Source: CAVTLG01 sp963802635
GTDB taxonomy: Bacteria; Chloroflexota; Ktedonobacteria; Ktedonobacterales; Ktedonobacteraceae
DNA length: 64,000 nucleotides
NCBI GenBank assembly: GCA_963802635.1
Contig: CAWDJJ010000003.1
Coordinates: forward strand, 496,001 to 560,000
Direction of reading: 5' to 3'
The notes under the pieces were generated by a model. It worked only from the letters and a program-made list of their open reading frames with translations. It was not told the origin of the DNA and ran no database searches. Positions 40,940 through 50,480 of this stretch are shown here, piece after piece (positions within the stretch are counted from its first letter, which is position 1; each line of letters begins with the position of its first letter). A program made the translations under genes and the position numbers.

Positions 40940-41563
40940 GTGCAAACTCGAAACATTACATCATCCTCGTTTCCTACTATGTCAGATGCAGCACTGGCTC
41001 AGCTAGTGTTAGCTGGTGATCAAGACGCATTTGAGATGCTAGTAAAGCGTTATAATACACCGTTGTTCAATTTCATTTGTCGTTTCTTAGGTGATTACGA
41101 TCTGGCCTGTGATGTATTACAGCAAGTTTTCCTCCGCTTCTATACCTCTCTTCCCAGGTTAGGGACTGCTGAGCCATTTAAATCATGGCTATTTCAGGTT
41201 GCGCGTAACTGTTGTGTCGATGAGTTACGCCGTAGACGTCGCTACGCGATTCATTTCTCGCAACTGGAGGTCGAAGGTAGCGATGGTGAGATGGCCGGTC
41301 TGAGCGATATCCCTGATCCTGGTCTGCTACCCGAAGATTTAATGGAGCGTCGTGATCTCCAGCAACTGTTGCGGCAGGCTATTCAGACGTTGCCGCCGAA
41401 GTTTCGGTCTGTGGTTATTTTGCGCTATGCATCGCAATTAAGCTTCTCAGAGATTGGGAAGATATTGAGCATGCCGGAGGCAACAGCCAAGACGTATTTT
41501 CATCGAGCCAAAGTCTTATTGCGTAAGACCCTGGGACCACAGTTACTGACCAGGTGTGTCTGA
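40940..41563 (+). CDS. ECF-type RNA polymerase sigma factor
   Basis: The protein (208 residues from GTG 40940, preceded by GAAGAGG; an ATG at 40979 is an alternative) has sigma region 2 (LAQLVLAGDQDAFEMLVKRYNTPLFNFICRFLGDYDLACDVLQQVFLRFY) and the -10-binding W in FKSWLFQVARNCCVDELRRRRR. After an acidic linker, region 4 follows (QAIQTLPPKFRSVVILRYASQLSFSEIGKILSMPEATAKTYFHRAKVLLRK) with its helix-turn-helix. Extracytoplasmic-function sigma factors lack region 3, as here. No anti-sigma gene is adjacent, so control may lie elsewhere. The adjoining hairpin at 41594 ends its transcript. Confidence 0.93.
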   Translation: MQTRNITSSSFPTMSDAALAQLVLAGDQDAFEMLVKRYNTPLFNFICRFLGDYDLACDVLQQVFLRFYTSLPRLGTAEPFKSWLFQVARNCCVDELRRRRRYAIHFSQLEVEGSDGEMAGLSDIPDPGLLPEDLMERRDLQQLLRQAIQTLPPKFRSVVILRYASQLSFSEIGKILSMPEATAKTYFHRAKVLLRKTLGPQLLTRCV

Positions 41564-41593
41564 CCAGTTGCTGAGAGTCTATCTCATGCATCG

Positions 41594-41643
41594 AAAAAGA
41601 GACATGCTATGTATGAAATTTCATCGGTGTGTCTCTTTTTTGA
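41594..41643. terminator. Strong terminator after the sigma factor gene
   Basis: Perfect 11-bp stem AAAAAGAGACA (41594-41604) with TGTCTCTTTTT (41630-41640), then more T. The A and T flanks allow use in both directions. Confidence 0.85.
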
Positions 41644-41759
41644 TGCCTGCCTCTATTGTACTTCGTTTCGATGCTATCTTCTTGACATGGGAGCGTACAA
41701 TCTCTACATTCGATACAAATTGATATAGTTGCAATACCCATATGCAAGGTGTAAGATCA

Positions 41760-43416
41760 ATGAGTGATGACGCCGACGTAATCATCGTTGGTGCTGGTCT
41801 GGCTGGTCTCGTTGCTGCTGCTGAGCTTGTTGACGCGGGTCGGCGCGTGATTGTGCTCGATCAGGAACCGGTGGCGGCATGTGGTGGGCAGGCATTCTGG
41901 TCTTTTGGTGGTCTCTTCTTTGTCAACTCGCCGGAGCAGCGGCGCTTGGGCATTCACGATTCCTTTGACTTGGCGTGGCAGGACTGGCTGGGTAGCGCGG
42001 GATTTGATCGAGATGAAGATGATTGGCCCCGCCGCTGGGCCGAGGCTTACGTCAACTTTGCGGCTGGCGAGAAATACGCGTGGCTGCACGCTCGGGGCAT
42101 TCGTCTCTTTCCCATTGTGCAATGGGCGGAACGTGGGGGCTATCTGGCAACCGGACATGGCAATTCAGTCCCACGCTTTCACGTCACATGGGGAACGGGG
42201 CCGGGTGTATTAGAGCCGTTCATTCGGCGTGTGCGTGAGGGCGAGAAACAGGGATTGGTAACGTTGCGCTTTCGACACCACGTAACCAGGCTCAGCATGA
42301 GCGGTAAGGTCGTCGATGGTGTGCACGGTGAACTGCTTGAAGCTAGCACTGTCGAGCGTGGCGTAGCGAGCTTCCCGTGTTGTTGTGGGCGAGTTCGATC
42401 TCAAAGCCCAGACGGTCATCGTCACTTCAGGAGGCATCGGCGGCAATCATGATCTGGTGCGCCGCAACTGGCCGTCGCGTCTGGGCGCTCCGCCTCGGCA
42501 CCTGATCTTGGGTGTACCCGATCACGTTGACGGTTGCATGCTTGAAGTAGTGGCAGCCAGTGGTGGGCATATCGTTAACGCCGACCGCATGTGGCATTAT
42601 CCTGATGGGATTCACAACTTTGCGCCTATCTGGAGCAAGCATGGTGTCCGTATTTTGTCAGGACCATCGCCGCTGTGGCTGGATGCACATGGTCAGCGTT
42701 TGCCGATCCCGCTCTTTCCCGGCTTCGACACCTTAGGGGCACTTCAGCATATCACCACCACGGGCTATGACTATTCCTGGTTCCTGCTCAATCAGCGCAT
42801 CATCGAACGCGAGTTTGCTTTATCCGGCTCCGAGCAGAACCCGGATCTAACAGGTCGTAGCATCCTCAAAACGCTCAGTCGGGCCTTGCCGGGAGCGCCG
42901 GGACCAGTTGAAGCGTTTAAGAAGCATGGTGTGGACTTTATCGTACAACGCACTTTACCAGAACTGGTGCGTGGGATGAACGAGCTGACGGGCAATGCAC
43001 TGATCGACTTAGCCGCACTCGAGCGTGAGATTGTCGCTCGCGACCGGCAAATCTCAAATCGTTTCAGCAAGGACGCGCAGATTACTGCCATCCGTGGGGC
43101 GCGTGCTTTCCTTGGGGATAAATTGGTGCGTGCAGCGAAGCCACATCGGCTGCTTGATCCTGCTGCTGGCCCCTTGATCGCAGTGCGCCTGTCGATTCTC
43201 ACGCGTAAGACTCTGGGAGGATTGAATACGGACCTCTCGGGTCGTGTCCTGCAAGCAGACGGTCAGCCGATTGTTGGTCTCTATGCCGCTGGAGAAGTGG
43301 CCGGTTTCGGCGGTGGTGGTATGCATGGCTACCGAGCACTTGAGGGGACGTTTCTTGGTGGCTGCCTCTTCTCTGGTCGCGTGGCTGGTCGAGCCGTTGC
43401 TCATGATGTGATCTAA
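41760..43416 (+). pseudogene. FAD-binding dehydrogenase (fumarate reductase/KSTD-like), frameshifted
   Basis: A flavoprotein of the family named FAD-binding dehydrogenase, related to 3-ketosteroid dehydrogenases and fumarate reductase flavoproteins. The first frame has the FAD motif DVIIVGAGLAGLVAAAELVDAG near the start, and ACGGQAFWSFGGLFFVNSPEQRR. The second frame has TVIVTSGGIGGNHDLVRRNW and ends with the FAD-closing VGLYAAGEVAGFGGGGMHGYRALEGTFLGGCLFSGRVAGR. Joining as GVASSRVVVGEFDLKAQ needs one base removed from CTTCCC at 42371-42376, giving 551 residues, normal for the family. ATG 41760 is preferred (AAGGTG upstream) over 41742. All catalytic blocks survive in the corrected reading, so a sequencing indel or a recent mutation are both possible. 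Confidence 0.88.
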
Positions 43417-43489
43417 TGGCGTGAAGGTATACCGGGAGTAAAAACAAGGGCGGCTATCATCTTGTCGCCCTCGTTTGTGTGCTTGAAAA

Positions 43490-44260
43490 TTACAAGCCGA
43501 CGTAGGAGCGATAGCGTTCCCATTGTTGTGCCATACGCTGGCGTACGTCTGAACCTGCGATAGGCGTGTACAGCAGCGCAAGCACTACGCCGATAACCAG
43601 TCCCCAGCGGAAGAGCGTACGCGCTCGTTTACGCTTGTACTGGTAGTGCCCATACTGATCTTGCACTGAATCCTTCATGCTCTTAGCATTGGATGCCGCC
43701 TGATGCAGGCTCTTGTTGACTTTTTGCGTGCTTTTGCTAATGGTATCTTGCGCTGTTGCCAGACCCGGCCCAACGTTCCCCTGAACGGAACTCTGGAAGT
43801 GCTTCAAGTTTTGCTGAGCGTTTGCCAGGTTTTTTTGAGCTTTCCTGGCATTTTTCTCAAAAGCCACCTGTGCAACACTGACTCTGGTTTTTAGCGTATT
43901 CTGAGCATTTCCTAGTGTAGGCTTAATGGTATCCTGAATAGAATGCTGAAAGTTCTTCTGCGCCTTTTTCAGCTTTTTTAGCGCTGCTTTTCTGTTCTTT
44001 TGCAGCGCTATGGCGGCCAGCGCGGCGCTGGCTCCCATGGCTCCCTGTCTCCTATATCGGCCAGGCTTGGCGCTCTCCTGCGTCACATTTGCATAAGTGG
44101 ACTGGGCCGCGTCTTTTGCATTTTCATAGGTGCTCTGTGCTACATCCTTGACATTTTTGTAGGCAGTTTGTGCCACGTCTTTGAGGTTGTCATAGGTAGC
44201 ATGTACTGCATCTTGCGCTTTATCTGTAGTAGTACGATGCGTTCTGTTAAATTTTGTCAC
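43490..44260 (-). CDS. LEA-like repeat protein with C-terminal membrane anchor
   Basis: The 256-residue protein is very rich in Lys, Ala, Gln and Asn. The N-terminal third carries near-perfect 11-residue repeats (AYKNVKDVAQS, TYENAKDAAQS, TYANV...) like group 3 late-embryogenesis-abundant proteins, which protect membranes and proteins in drying. A basic patch (KPGRYRRQG), a short Ala-rich segment, more amphipathic helices (LKKLKKAQKNFQHSIQ; ARKAQKNLANAQQNLKHFQ) and one membrane segment (FRWGLVIGVVLALLYTPIAG, about 219-238) follow. The end is a short amphipathic tail. Function is inferred from repeats only; a YtxH-like or phasin-like scaffold is an alternative. Confidence 0.7.
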   Translation of the reverse strand: MTKFNRTHRTTTDKAQDAVHATYDNLKDVAQTAYKNVKDVAQSTYENAKDAAQSTYANVTQESAKPGRYRRQGAMGASAALAAIALQKNRKAALKKLKKAQKNFQHSIQDTIKPTLGNAQNTLKTRVSVAQVAFEKNARKAQKNLANAQQNLKHFQSSVQGNVGPGLATAQDTISKSTQKVNKSLHQAASNAKSMKDSVQDQYGHYQYKRKRARTLFRWGLVIGVVLALLYTPIAGSDVRQRMAQQWERYRSYVGL

Positions 44261-44403
44261 ATGATCCTCCTTTACTTGCTAAGCTGTTCACAGGGGTTCT
44301 ATAGGAAAATCTTATTCTTACTATAATCACGTGCGAGTAGCCCATGTGGTTTCATTTTTGCTGACTTTATCATATCTTGACAGAGCATAAAAGAACCTCT
44401 GGG

Positions 44404-45615
44404 CTACTTATGCAAGATCTTCCAGCACGCTCGCGCGATTTCCCAGTCCTCTTCTGTGCGCACAATCAAGACGCGCACTGCCGATGTTGGCGTGGAGATA
44501 TCTTGATCGGCGGGAGAGGCGGCATTTTTCTCTGCATCTAGCTCCAGGTTGAGGAAGCCAAAGCCTGCACATGCGCCTGCGCGTATGGCGGCAGCATTTT
44601 CACCAACGCCACCTGTGAAGGTGAGCACATCCACACCACCTAGAACGGCGAGCATCGCACCGATGAAGTAGCGCAAGCGATAGATATACATGGCAATGGC
44701 AAGCCTGGCTCGTTCATTGCCCGCTTGTTCTGCTTGCATCACTCGTCGCAGGTCGCTGGAGACACCAGAAATACCTTTGAGACCTGATGCCTTGTTCAGC
44801 TCTTGTTCCAGTTGATCTAGTGAGTAACCATGTTGGCGTTGCAAATAGATTAAAATGCTGGGATCAACCGAACCGGAACGTCCACCCATCATTAAGCCTT
44901 CAAGCGGTGTGAAGCCCATAGTCGTATCGATACTATGCCCATCCCGAATGGCGGCTAATGAGCAGCCATTGCCCAGGTGGCAGTTGATGATGCGCAGGTC
45001 TGCCAGATCTTTGCCAAGGAGCTGGGCGCTGCGCTGTGCACAATACTGATGGCTGATACCGTGAAAACCATAGCGGCGAATGTCAGCTTCAAACCAGCTA
45101 TAGGGACCAGGATAGACTGTTGCTTCCTGCGCTAGCTGGCTATGAAAGGCGGTGTCAAAGACGGCTATCTGGGGAGTTTCAGGCAAGATACGCTCAGTTG
45201 CTGCGATGCCTTCCAGACTGGCGGGATTATGTAATGGCGCAAATGTGGAGATGCGCCGAATAGTTTCCTGTACCTCGGGAGTGATCACAACGCTCTCGCG
45301 GTAGTCTGCACCGCCGTGGACAACGCGATGCCCGACGACGGCTATCGCGGAAGGCTGCTCCACAACCTGTGTTGGCCCACTCCACAGCGTATTCAGCATG
45401 TGCTCCGTCACGCTGGAGCGCGAGTCAGCCGGGACCATTTGCGTGATTGTCTGTCCATGAGCGGTAATGGTAAGTTCTGCTGCCTCTTGACTCTTTGTCC
45501 AATCTGCGTTCGCCTCCCAGAGTGGTTCATTGGCCATGAGAGGGGGCGTCGCGTTGATCTCATAAAGGCGGCTTTTCTGGCTGCTGGACCCAGCGTTGAG
45601 AACGAGTATCTTCAT
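44404..45615 (-). CDS. ackA: Acetate kinase
   Basis: Interconverts acetyl phosphate plus ADP with acetate plus ATP. The 403-residue length is typical. Motifs of the ASKHA fold: VLNAGSSSQKSRLYEI at the start (Asn7), VGHRVVHGGADYRE, AVFDTAFHSQLA (catalytic Asp in FDTAFH), YPGPYSWFEADIRRYGFHGISHQYC, NCHLGNGCSLAAIRDGHSIDTTMGFTPLEGLMMGGRSGSVDP and the closing FTGGVGENAAAIR. It lies directly downstream of xfp (20 bases between stop and start), so both are co-transcribed: phosphoketolase makes acetyl phosphate and this enzyme uses it for ATP. Confidence 0.97.
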   Translation of the reverse strand: MKILVLNAGSSSQKSRLYEINATPPLMANEPLWEANADWTKSQEAAELTITAHGQTITQMVPADSRSSVTEHMLNTLWSGPTQVVEQPSAIAVVGHRVVHGGADYRESVVITPEVQETIRRISTFAPLHNPASLEGIAATERILPETPQIAVFDTAFHSQLAQEATVYPGPYSWFEADIRRYGFHGISHQYCAQRSAQLLGKDLADLRIINCHLGNGCSLAAIRDGHSIDTTMGFTPLEGLMMGGRSGSVDPSILIYLQRQHGYSLDQLEQELNKASGLKGISGVSSDLRRVMQAEQAGNERARLAIAMYIYRLRYFIGAMLAVLGGVDVLTFTGGVGENAAAIRAGACAGFGFLNLELDAEKNAASPADQDISTPTSAVRVLIVRTEEDWEIARACWKILHK

Positions 45616-45635
45616 ACATTACTCCATCATAGAGA

Positions 45636-47993
45636 TTAGTCAGTCCATACCCAATCGCGCACTTCTGGCATATCTTCAAAATTGGTGCGTATATAGCTAT
45701 GGTGCCTGGCAAGCATATCATTGCATTCCTGTATGAGTGGTGGGGTCAGATCTCGTATGCGTGCGACACTCTGCAGGGCCAGCATGCTCAAGTGGTAGCG
45801 GCTGACATTATTGAGCACAACCATATCGAATGGTGTGGTTGTGGTCCCCTGTTCGTTGAAGCCTCGTACATGGAAACGATCAGGGTTAGGACGTCCGTGA
45901 ATGAGCTGGTGTACAGCTCTTTGGTAACCATGGAACGCAAATACCACAGGCTTATCCTCCGTGAAATGTGCCACGAATGTCGTTTGATCCATGCCGTGCG
46001 GGTGGATATCGGGAGTGTAGAGCGTCATCAGATCTACGACGTTGACGACGCGCACCTTTAATTCTGGGATGTGGTGACGCAACCACCAGGCTGCAGCAAC
46101 GGTCTCCATTGTCATCACATCACCTGTGCAAGCCAGCACGACGTCAGGCTCAAGGCTATCCGCATTGCTGGCCCAATACCATGTCGATAGGCCGCGTGCG
46201 CAATGTTCAATGGCTTCCTGCATGTTGAGAAATTGCAGGTGAGGTTGCTTATCGATGACGATAAGATTGACGTAATTCTGGCTACGCAAACAGTGATCGG
46301 CCACCGAGAGCAGACAATTGACATCTGGCGGCAGATAAATGCGTGCTATCGTGCCTTTGCGAGAAAGCGTGGTGTCGATGAGTCCTGGTCCCTGGTGGCT
46401 AAAGCCGTTATGGTCGTTACGCCAGCAAGTAGAGGTTAAGAGAATGTTCAGCGACGAAACTGGTGCGCGCCAGGGCAGGTTGAGCGCACCTTCGAGCCAC
46501 TTCGAGTGCTGAACCATCATCGAGTCAATAATCATCGCGAACGCTTCGTAGGTGGCGAAGAGGCCATGCCGTCCTGTGAGAAGATAGCCTTCCAACCATC
46601 CTTCGCAGAGATGCTCGCTCAGCACCTCCATGACGCGGCCAAAAGGGGAGAGATGGTCGTCAATCGGGATGATTTTTTCTTCAAATGTACGGTTCTCTAC
46701 ACTAAAAACATCTCCCAGGCGATTTGAGTTTGTTTCGTCGGGACAGAAGAGGCGAAAATTTTGTTGTGTGGCATTTCTCGTAAAAATGTCCCGCAAAAAC
46801 GCACCAAGCGGCTTTGTATTCTCATAGTACTCGCTTGCTGGCTTGTTCACTGTGATGCCGAGCTGTGTAAAGTCGGGTAAATCCAGGTCTACTCGCAATT
46901 TTCCGCCATTGGCATGAGGATTAGCCCCCATCCTGCGCTCACCAGTGGGTGCGAGTGCTGCCAGTTTGGGCTTGAGGCGTCCATGTTGATCAAAAAGTTC
47001 TTCTGGCTTATAACTGTGCATCCAGTTTTCAAGCATTTTCAGATGGGCAGGATTCTGCTTCACATCTGCTATCGGCACCTGATGGGTCCGAAATGTGCCT
47101 TCAATGGGCACGCCATCTAGCTCTTTTGGTCCAGTCCAGCCCTTGGGTGTGCGTAAGACGATGGCAGGCCAGCGAGGGACGCCTGTAAAACCATTCTTGC
47201 GCGCGCTTTTTTGATAGGAGCAGATTTTGGCATAGCAGGTATCCAGGGTCTCCGCAAAAGCCTGGTGGACCTTCATGGGATCATCACCCTCGACAAAGTG
47301 GACGTCATAGCCATGCCCTGTAATGACTTGTCGTACCGATTCGTCGTTGTCGCGTCCAAAGACGGTCGGGCCGGAGATTTTGTAGCCGTTGAGATGGAGT
47401 ATGGGCAGAACTGCTCCATCGCGCAGCGGGTTCAGGAATTTAATGCTTTTCCAGGAGCCTTCCAGCGGTCCAGTTTCTGCTTCACCGTCACCGATAACCG
47501 CTATGACGAGCAGATTTGGATTATCAAAAGCTGCGCCAAAGGCATGCGTCAGCACGTAGCCCAGTTCACCGCCTTCATGAATAGAGCCAGGCGTTGGTAC
47601 GCTGACATGACTTGGTATGCCGCCAGGCGTAGAGAACTGACGAAAGAGGCGATACATACCTTCCTCGTCTTGCGTAATCGTGGGATAGATCTCTGTATAG
47701 GAGCCTTCAAGATACACGTTCGCCACTAGTGCGGGTCCACCGTGTCCGGGGCCTGCTAGGTAAAGCGCATTGACGTCATAATCTTGTATCAGACGATTGG
47801 CGTGGACATAAATAAAGTTGAGGCCGGGTGATGTGCCCCAGTGTCCCAATAAGCGCGGTTTGATATGCTCTGGGCGTAGTGGTTTTTTCAGTAGAGGGTT
47901 GTCCTGTAAATAGATCTGACCGACTGTCAGATAATTAGCTGCGCTCCAATATTTATGCATTAGATTGAGGCGTTCAGGGTCGATGCTTGCCAT
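45636..47993 (-). CDS. xfp: Xylulose-5-phosphate/fructose-6-phosphate phosphoketolase
   Basis: Thiamine-diphosphate enzyme that splits xylulose 5-phosphate or fructose 6-phosphate with phosphate, giving acetyl phosphate plus glyceraldehyde 3-phosphate or erythrose 4-phosphate. ATG 47993 is used, since GGAGG lies before it (785 residues); the upstream frame extension is not conserved-looking. Signature blocks are GHWGTSPGLNFIYVHANRLI, GPGHGGPALVANVYLEGSY, IGDGEAETGPLEGSWKS (ThDP-binding GDGE), LHLNGYKISGPTVFGR, and the later NHNGFSHQGPGLIDT. It is first in an xfp-ackA operon, a common ATP-yielding shunt. Confidence 0.97.
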   Translation of the reverse strand: MASIDPERLNLMHKYWSAANYLTVGQIYLQDNPLLKKPLRPEHIKPRLLGHWGTSPGLNFIYVHANRLIQDYDVNALYLAGPGHGGPALVANVYLEGSYTEIYPTITQDEEGMYRLFRQFSTPGGIPSHVSVPTPGSIHEGGELGYVLTHAFGAAFDNPNLLVIAVIGDGEAETGPLEGSWKSIKFLNPLRDGAVLPILHLNGYKISGPTVFGRDNDESVRQVITGHGYDVHFVEGDDPMKVHQAFAETLDTCYAKICSYQKSARKNGFTGVPRWPAIVLRTPKGWTGPKELDGVPIEGTFRTHQVPIADVKQNPAHLKMLENWMHSYKPEELFDQHGRLKPKLAALAPTGERRMGANPHANGGKLRVDLDLPDFTQLGITVNKPASEYYENTKPLGAFLRDIFTRNATQQNFRLFCPDETNSNRLGDVFSVENRTFEEKIIPIDDHLSPFGRVMEVLSEHLCEGWLEGYLLTGRHGLFATYEAFAMIIDSMMVQHSKWLEGALNLPWRAPVSSLNILLTSTCWRNDHNGFSHQGPGLIDTTLSRKGTIARIYLPPDVNCLLSVADHCLRSQNYVNLIVIDKQPHLQFLNMQEAIEHCARGLSTWYWASNADSLEPDVVLACTGDVMTMETVAAAWWLRHHIPELKVRVVNVVDLMTLYTPDIHPHGMDQTTFVAHFTEDKPVVFAFHGYQRAVHQLIHGRPNPDRFHVRGFNEQGTTTTPFDMVVLNNVSRYHLSMLALQSVARIRDLTPPLIQECNDMLARHHSYIRTNFEDMPEVRDWVWTD

Positions 47994-48104
47994 CGTATCC
48001 TCCATTGTATGGATAATAAAGCGCTTTGCTGCGCAGCATATACACATTAAACTTCTACACAGAAGCTCCAATTGTATAACGGATCGTTGTCTGTAACGGC
48101 ATAA

Positions 48105-48329
48105 AATAAGCTATCCTCTATAACACGCCCTTGCTCTATTAACCGTGACAATCTATATGGCATAGTCATCTTCACGCCAGGTACAGGTTGCACTGTGGCC
48201 GTGCTTGCTCAACAACTAGCTGACGCCTGCCTGCTGGTTTTGCCACATGCTAGTCATGTCTGTATGTTTGACGAAGCTCAGGCTTTCAATGTACAAGTGA
48301 GCGCTTTCTTGCGTACTGAGCATGCCTAA
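48105..48329 (+). pseudogene. C-terminal fragment of an alpha/beta-hydrolase
   Basis: The plus-strand frame ending TAA 48327-48329 reads IFTPGTGCTVAVLAQQLADACLLVLPHASHVCMFDEAQAF in consecutive parts. This is the usual end of an alpha/beta-hydrolase: the strand before the Asp region, the helix, VLPxASH with the catalytic His, and a last helix (FNVQVSAFLR). The preceding 200 residues, with the nucleophile, are gone and no start codon is evident. A remnant of a deleted gene, wedged between xfp and the XRE-TPR gene. Confidence 0.6.
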
Positions 48330-48335
48330 ACAAAA

Positions 48336-49745
48336 TTACAAGGCGATATTGTGCTGAAACAGATCGCCCAGTGCTTTTACGCGCGGTTCACGCTGCCATC
48401 TCTCTTGCATATGCTCATAGACCATGCATGCCTCGTTATAGCGCAAGCTACTTCCTAGCGTTATAGCTGAAGTTGCGGCTCCCTCGATGAGGTCGCATGC
48501 CTGTTCCAGGTTGTTCAGTGCCAGAGATGTGGCCGCTTTGTGAATGGCAACCTCTACGCGATACGGATTGGCTGCGGCAGGCATGAGCTGCTCGGTTTTT
48601 GCGAAGGCTTGCCATGCATGTTGTGGTTGCGCTAAATGCAGATAAACCAATCCTTCGAGGTTGTGGAGTGTAAGCCAGCGAAAATGGGTGTACGAGAAGT
48701 TCGCATCGGCTTCGGGCTGCTCTGGGAAGATCTCTTTGGCGCATTTGAGGTAGTTAAGCGCTACCTGCTGTTCCTGACGGTAAGCATGTGCCTCTGCCAG
48801 CCCCGCGTAGAGATAACCTTGTAAAAGCGGTGAACTGCCTTTTTGATACTGCATGGCTTTCTGGTATGTCTGCAAGCGTTGCTCCGAACGCTGCAAACAG
48901 TAATAAACATAGGCCTGGCGTACCGTCGCAGCTAATTGCAAATCTGTATCCTCTGCCATCTGCCCATAATAGATCGCGTCTTGCGTATATTTGAGCGAGG
49001 TACCGAAGTCCTGTCGCTGCAGAGCCAGTAGATAGGCCAACTGACAGAACTGAGACATCAGGTACGCGGCTCTTTTTTGGTATTGTGGTACCTGTGTCAG
49101 GTGCAAGAGCGGCGTGAAATAGCTGGGCAGCACAGTATTGAGTTCTGTGAAGCCGCCCTCAAAGTAGAGTTGCCAGCAGAGAGGTAGATTGACCGTACCT
49201 AATGCCAGTATCTCCTCTGGATGGAGCATGACCGGATGTTTGTCTTGCATTAGTCCAAGTACTACGGCTGGTGTGCTGATGAGCAAAGAAACAGCCTTCC
49301 GCCGCGAGACCCCTTCACTACCATCTTTCGTACGCTGTACCGGGTCCATTTCGTCAAGACTCCTTCTTGCTTGTTCGAAGCAGGCCAATGCTTCAAGTTG
49401 TGGAGGTATATTGCTGCTATCTACGATTGCCTTTGGGGGAGATTCAACGATATTGCTTGCTTGCGTTGGTATTGTTGTTTGGTCAACGGCTGGTGTTGGC
49501 GCTATTGTGGCCTTGCCGCCACGCTGTCGCCTTTTTACCAGCATGGTAGGAGCAAAACCGAGTTCTTCAGGGGACATCATGAAAGTTCGGCAGAGTTGGT
49601 CGAGTGTCTCAAACTGTGGGGCCTGCAAACCGCGTTCCCAGCGGTTAAAGGTGTTGACGCTGACTCCTACTTTCTCACTGGCAACCTTCACGCTCCACCT
49701 TCGTTGTAACCTGGCTGCTTCTAGCTTTTTGTTGGATTCCACCAC
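48336..49745 (-). CDS. XRE-type helix-turn-helix regulator with TPR-like C terminus
   Basis: The protein (469 residues from GTG 49745, preceded by GAGGAG) begins with an XRE domain (LEAARLQRRWSVKVASEKVGVSVNTFNRWERGLQAPQFETLDQLCRTF, about residues 7-56). A Pro/Thr/Ser-rich linker follows, then SRRKAVSLLISTPAVVLGL, a hydrophobic stretch often found at this place in such regulators. The remaining 290 residues form TPR-like helical pairs (YQKRAAYLMSQFCQLAYLLALQRQDFGTSLKYTQDAIYYG; LQGYLYAGLAEAHAYRQEQQVALNYLKCAKEIF). These proteins are numerous in filamentous soil bacteria as sensory or quorum-type regulators. The target is not known. Confidence 0.88.
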   Translation of the reverse strand: MVESNKKLEAARLQRRWSVKVASEKVGVSVNTFNRWERGLQAPQFETLDQLCRTFMMSPEELGFAPTMLVKRRQRGGKATIAPTPAVDQTTIPTQASNIVESPPKAIVDSSNIPPQLEALACFEQARRSLDEMDPVQRTKDGSEGVSRRKAVSLLISTPAVVLGLMQDKHPVMLHPEEILALGTVNLPLCWQLYFEGGFTELNTVLPSYFTPLLHLTQVPQYQKRAAYLMSQFCQLAYLLALQRQDFGTSLKYTQDAIYYGQMAEDTDLQLAATVRQAYVYYCLQRSEQRLQTYQKAMQYQKGSSPLLQGYLYAGLAEAHAYRQEQQVALNYLKCAKEIFPEQPEADANFSYTHFRWLTLHNLEGLVYLHLAQPQHAWQAFAKTEQLMPAAANPYRVEVAIHKAATSLALNNLEQACDLIEGAATSAITLGSSLRYNEACMVYEHMQERWQREPRVKALGDLFQHNIAL

Positions 49746-50028
49746 ACTATCTCCTCGCTTCCTTCTTACATATGCCAACAATGTAAGTAACATGATAAAT
49801 ATCATGTATGGATAGTATGAATGACAAGGTACCTAACTGTCAATAATAAAACGCTAGGCGTGATAAAACGATAGACAATGATAGCTATTTGGTAAAGCGA
49901 GTAACTTTGCTCCGATACAGTTGTATACATACACATGAGATTAAGGTGCATATATCTGCTTTCAAAAGAGTAGAAAAGCGGGTATAAACGGTAGAGCGAT
50001 TGTTACCTTTGCATGAAAGGAGATGTAT

Positions 50029-50259
50029 ATGGATAAGAGTGTGAGTGAAGTTGCTCGTTTACGCCAACAGATCGCAGATGAGCTAGAGGCAATGCAGCGC
50101 GGTTTCAAGGGTTTTGCGGCGGGGGTTGCGCGCCATGAGTTCATTCAAGCCCGTATGGAACGCATCGGTGGTAGCCAGGAGGAACTGGCAGAGTATGTTG
50201 GTCAGGACGATGCCGCAACGATGGTCTGCAAACTCTACATCGACACAATGCGTTTGTAG
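50029..50259 (+). CDS. Small helical protein of unknown function
   Basis: A 76-residue soluble, helical protein (MDKSVSEVARLRQQIADELEAMQRGFKGFAAGVARHEF...). ATG 50029 is chosen over 50023 because AAAGGAG would be too close to the latter. The first half is amphipathic, the second acidic (GGSQEELAEYVGQDDAATMVCKLYIDTM). No domain is recognised. A good ribosome binding site and codon use support a real gene. Confidence 0.6.
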   Translation: MDKSVSEVARLRQQIADELEAMQRGFKGFAAGVARHEFIQARMERIGGSQEELAEYVGQDDAATMVCKLYIDTMRL

Positions 50260-50310
50260 GTATCATATTCTTCTGCATAATGCGCTTTGAGATCGTATAA
50301 TCATTGTTTA

Positions 50311-50388
50311 TAACTATTCAGGTGCAGTGCAAACTCGTGTTGGGATTGTCCCGATGCGATCTCCCATCTCGGCAAAACTGAATAGTTA
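50311..50388. repeat. Short inverted-repeat element (MITE-like)
   Basis: TAACTATTCAG (50311-50321) and its exact complement CTGAATAGTTA (50378-50388) frame 56 bases with no coding capacity. The left end plus GTGC recurs at 39143. It may be a tiny non-autonomous element. Confidence 0.5.
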
Positions 50389-50405
50389 CACGGAATGTTT
50401 TAGGT

Positions 50406-50472
50406 AGCGATGGATAATATAACGACCGCATGTTGAGATACCCTGCTTCTAGTCGTTATATTATCCATCGCT
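50406..50472. terminator. 21-bp perfect hairpin after recG
   Basis: Bases 50406-50426 (starting AGCGATGGATAATATAACGA) are the exact reverse complement of 50452-50472, with 25 bases between. It ends nine bases from the recG stop, so it probably serves as its terminator, but it is longer and more perfect than needed and has no T-run. Confidence 0.55.
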
Positions 50473-50480
50473 GTATGAGA

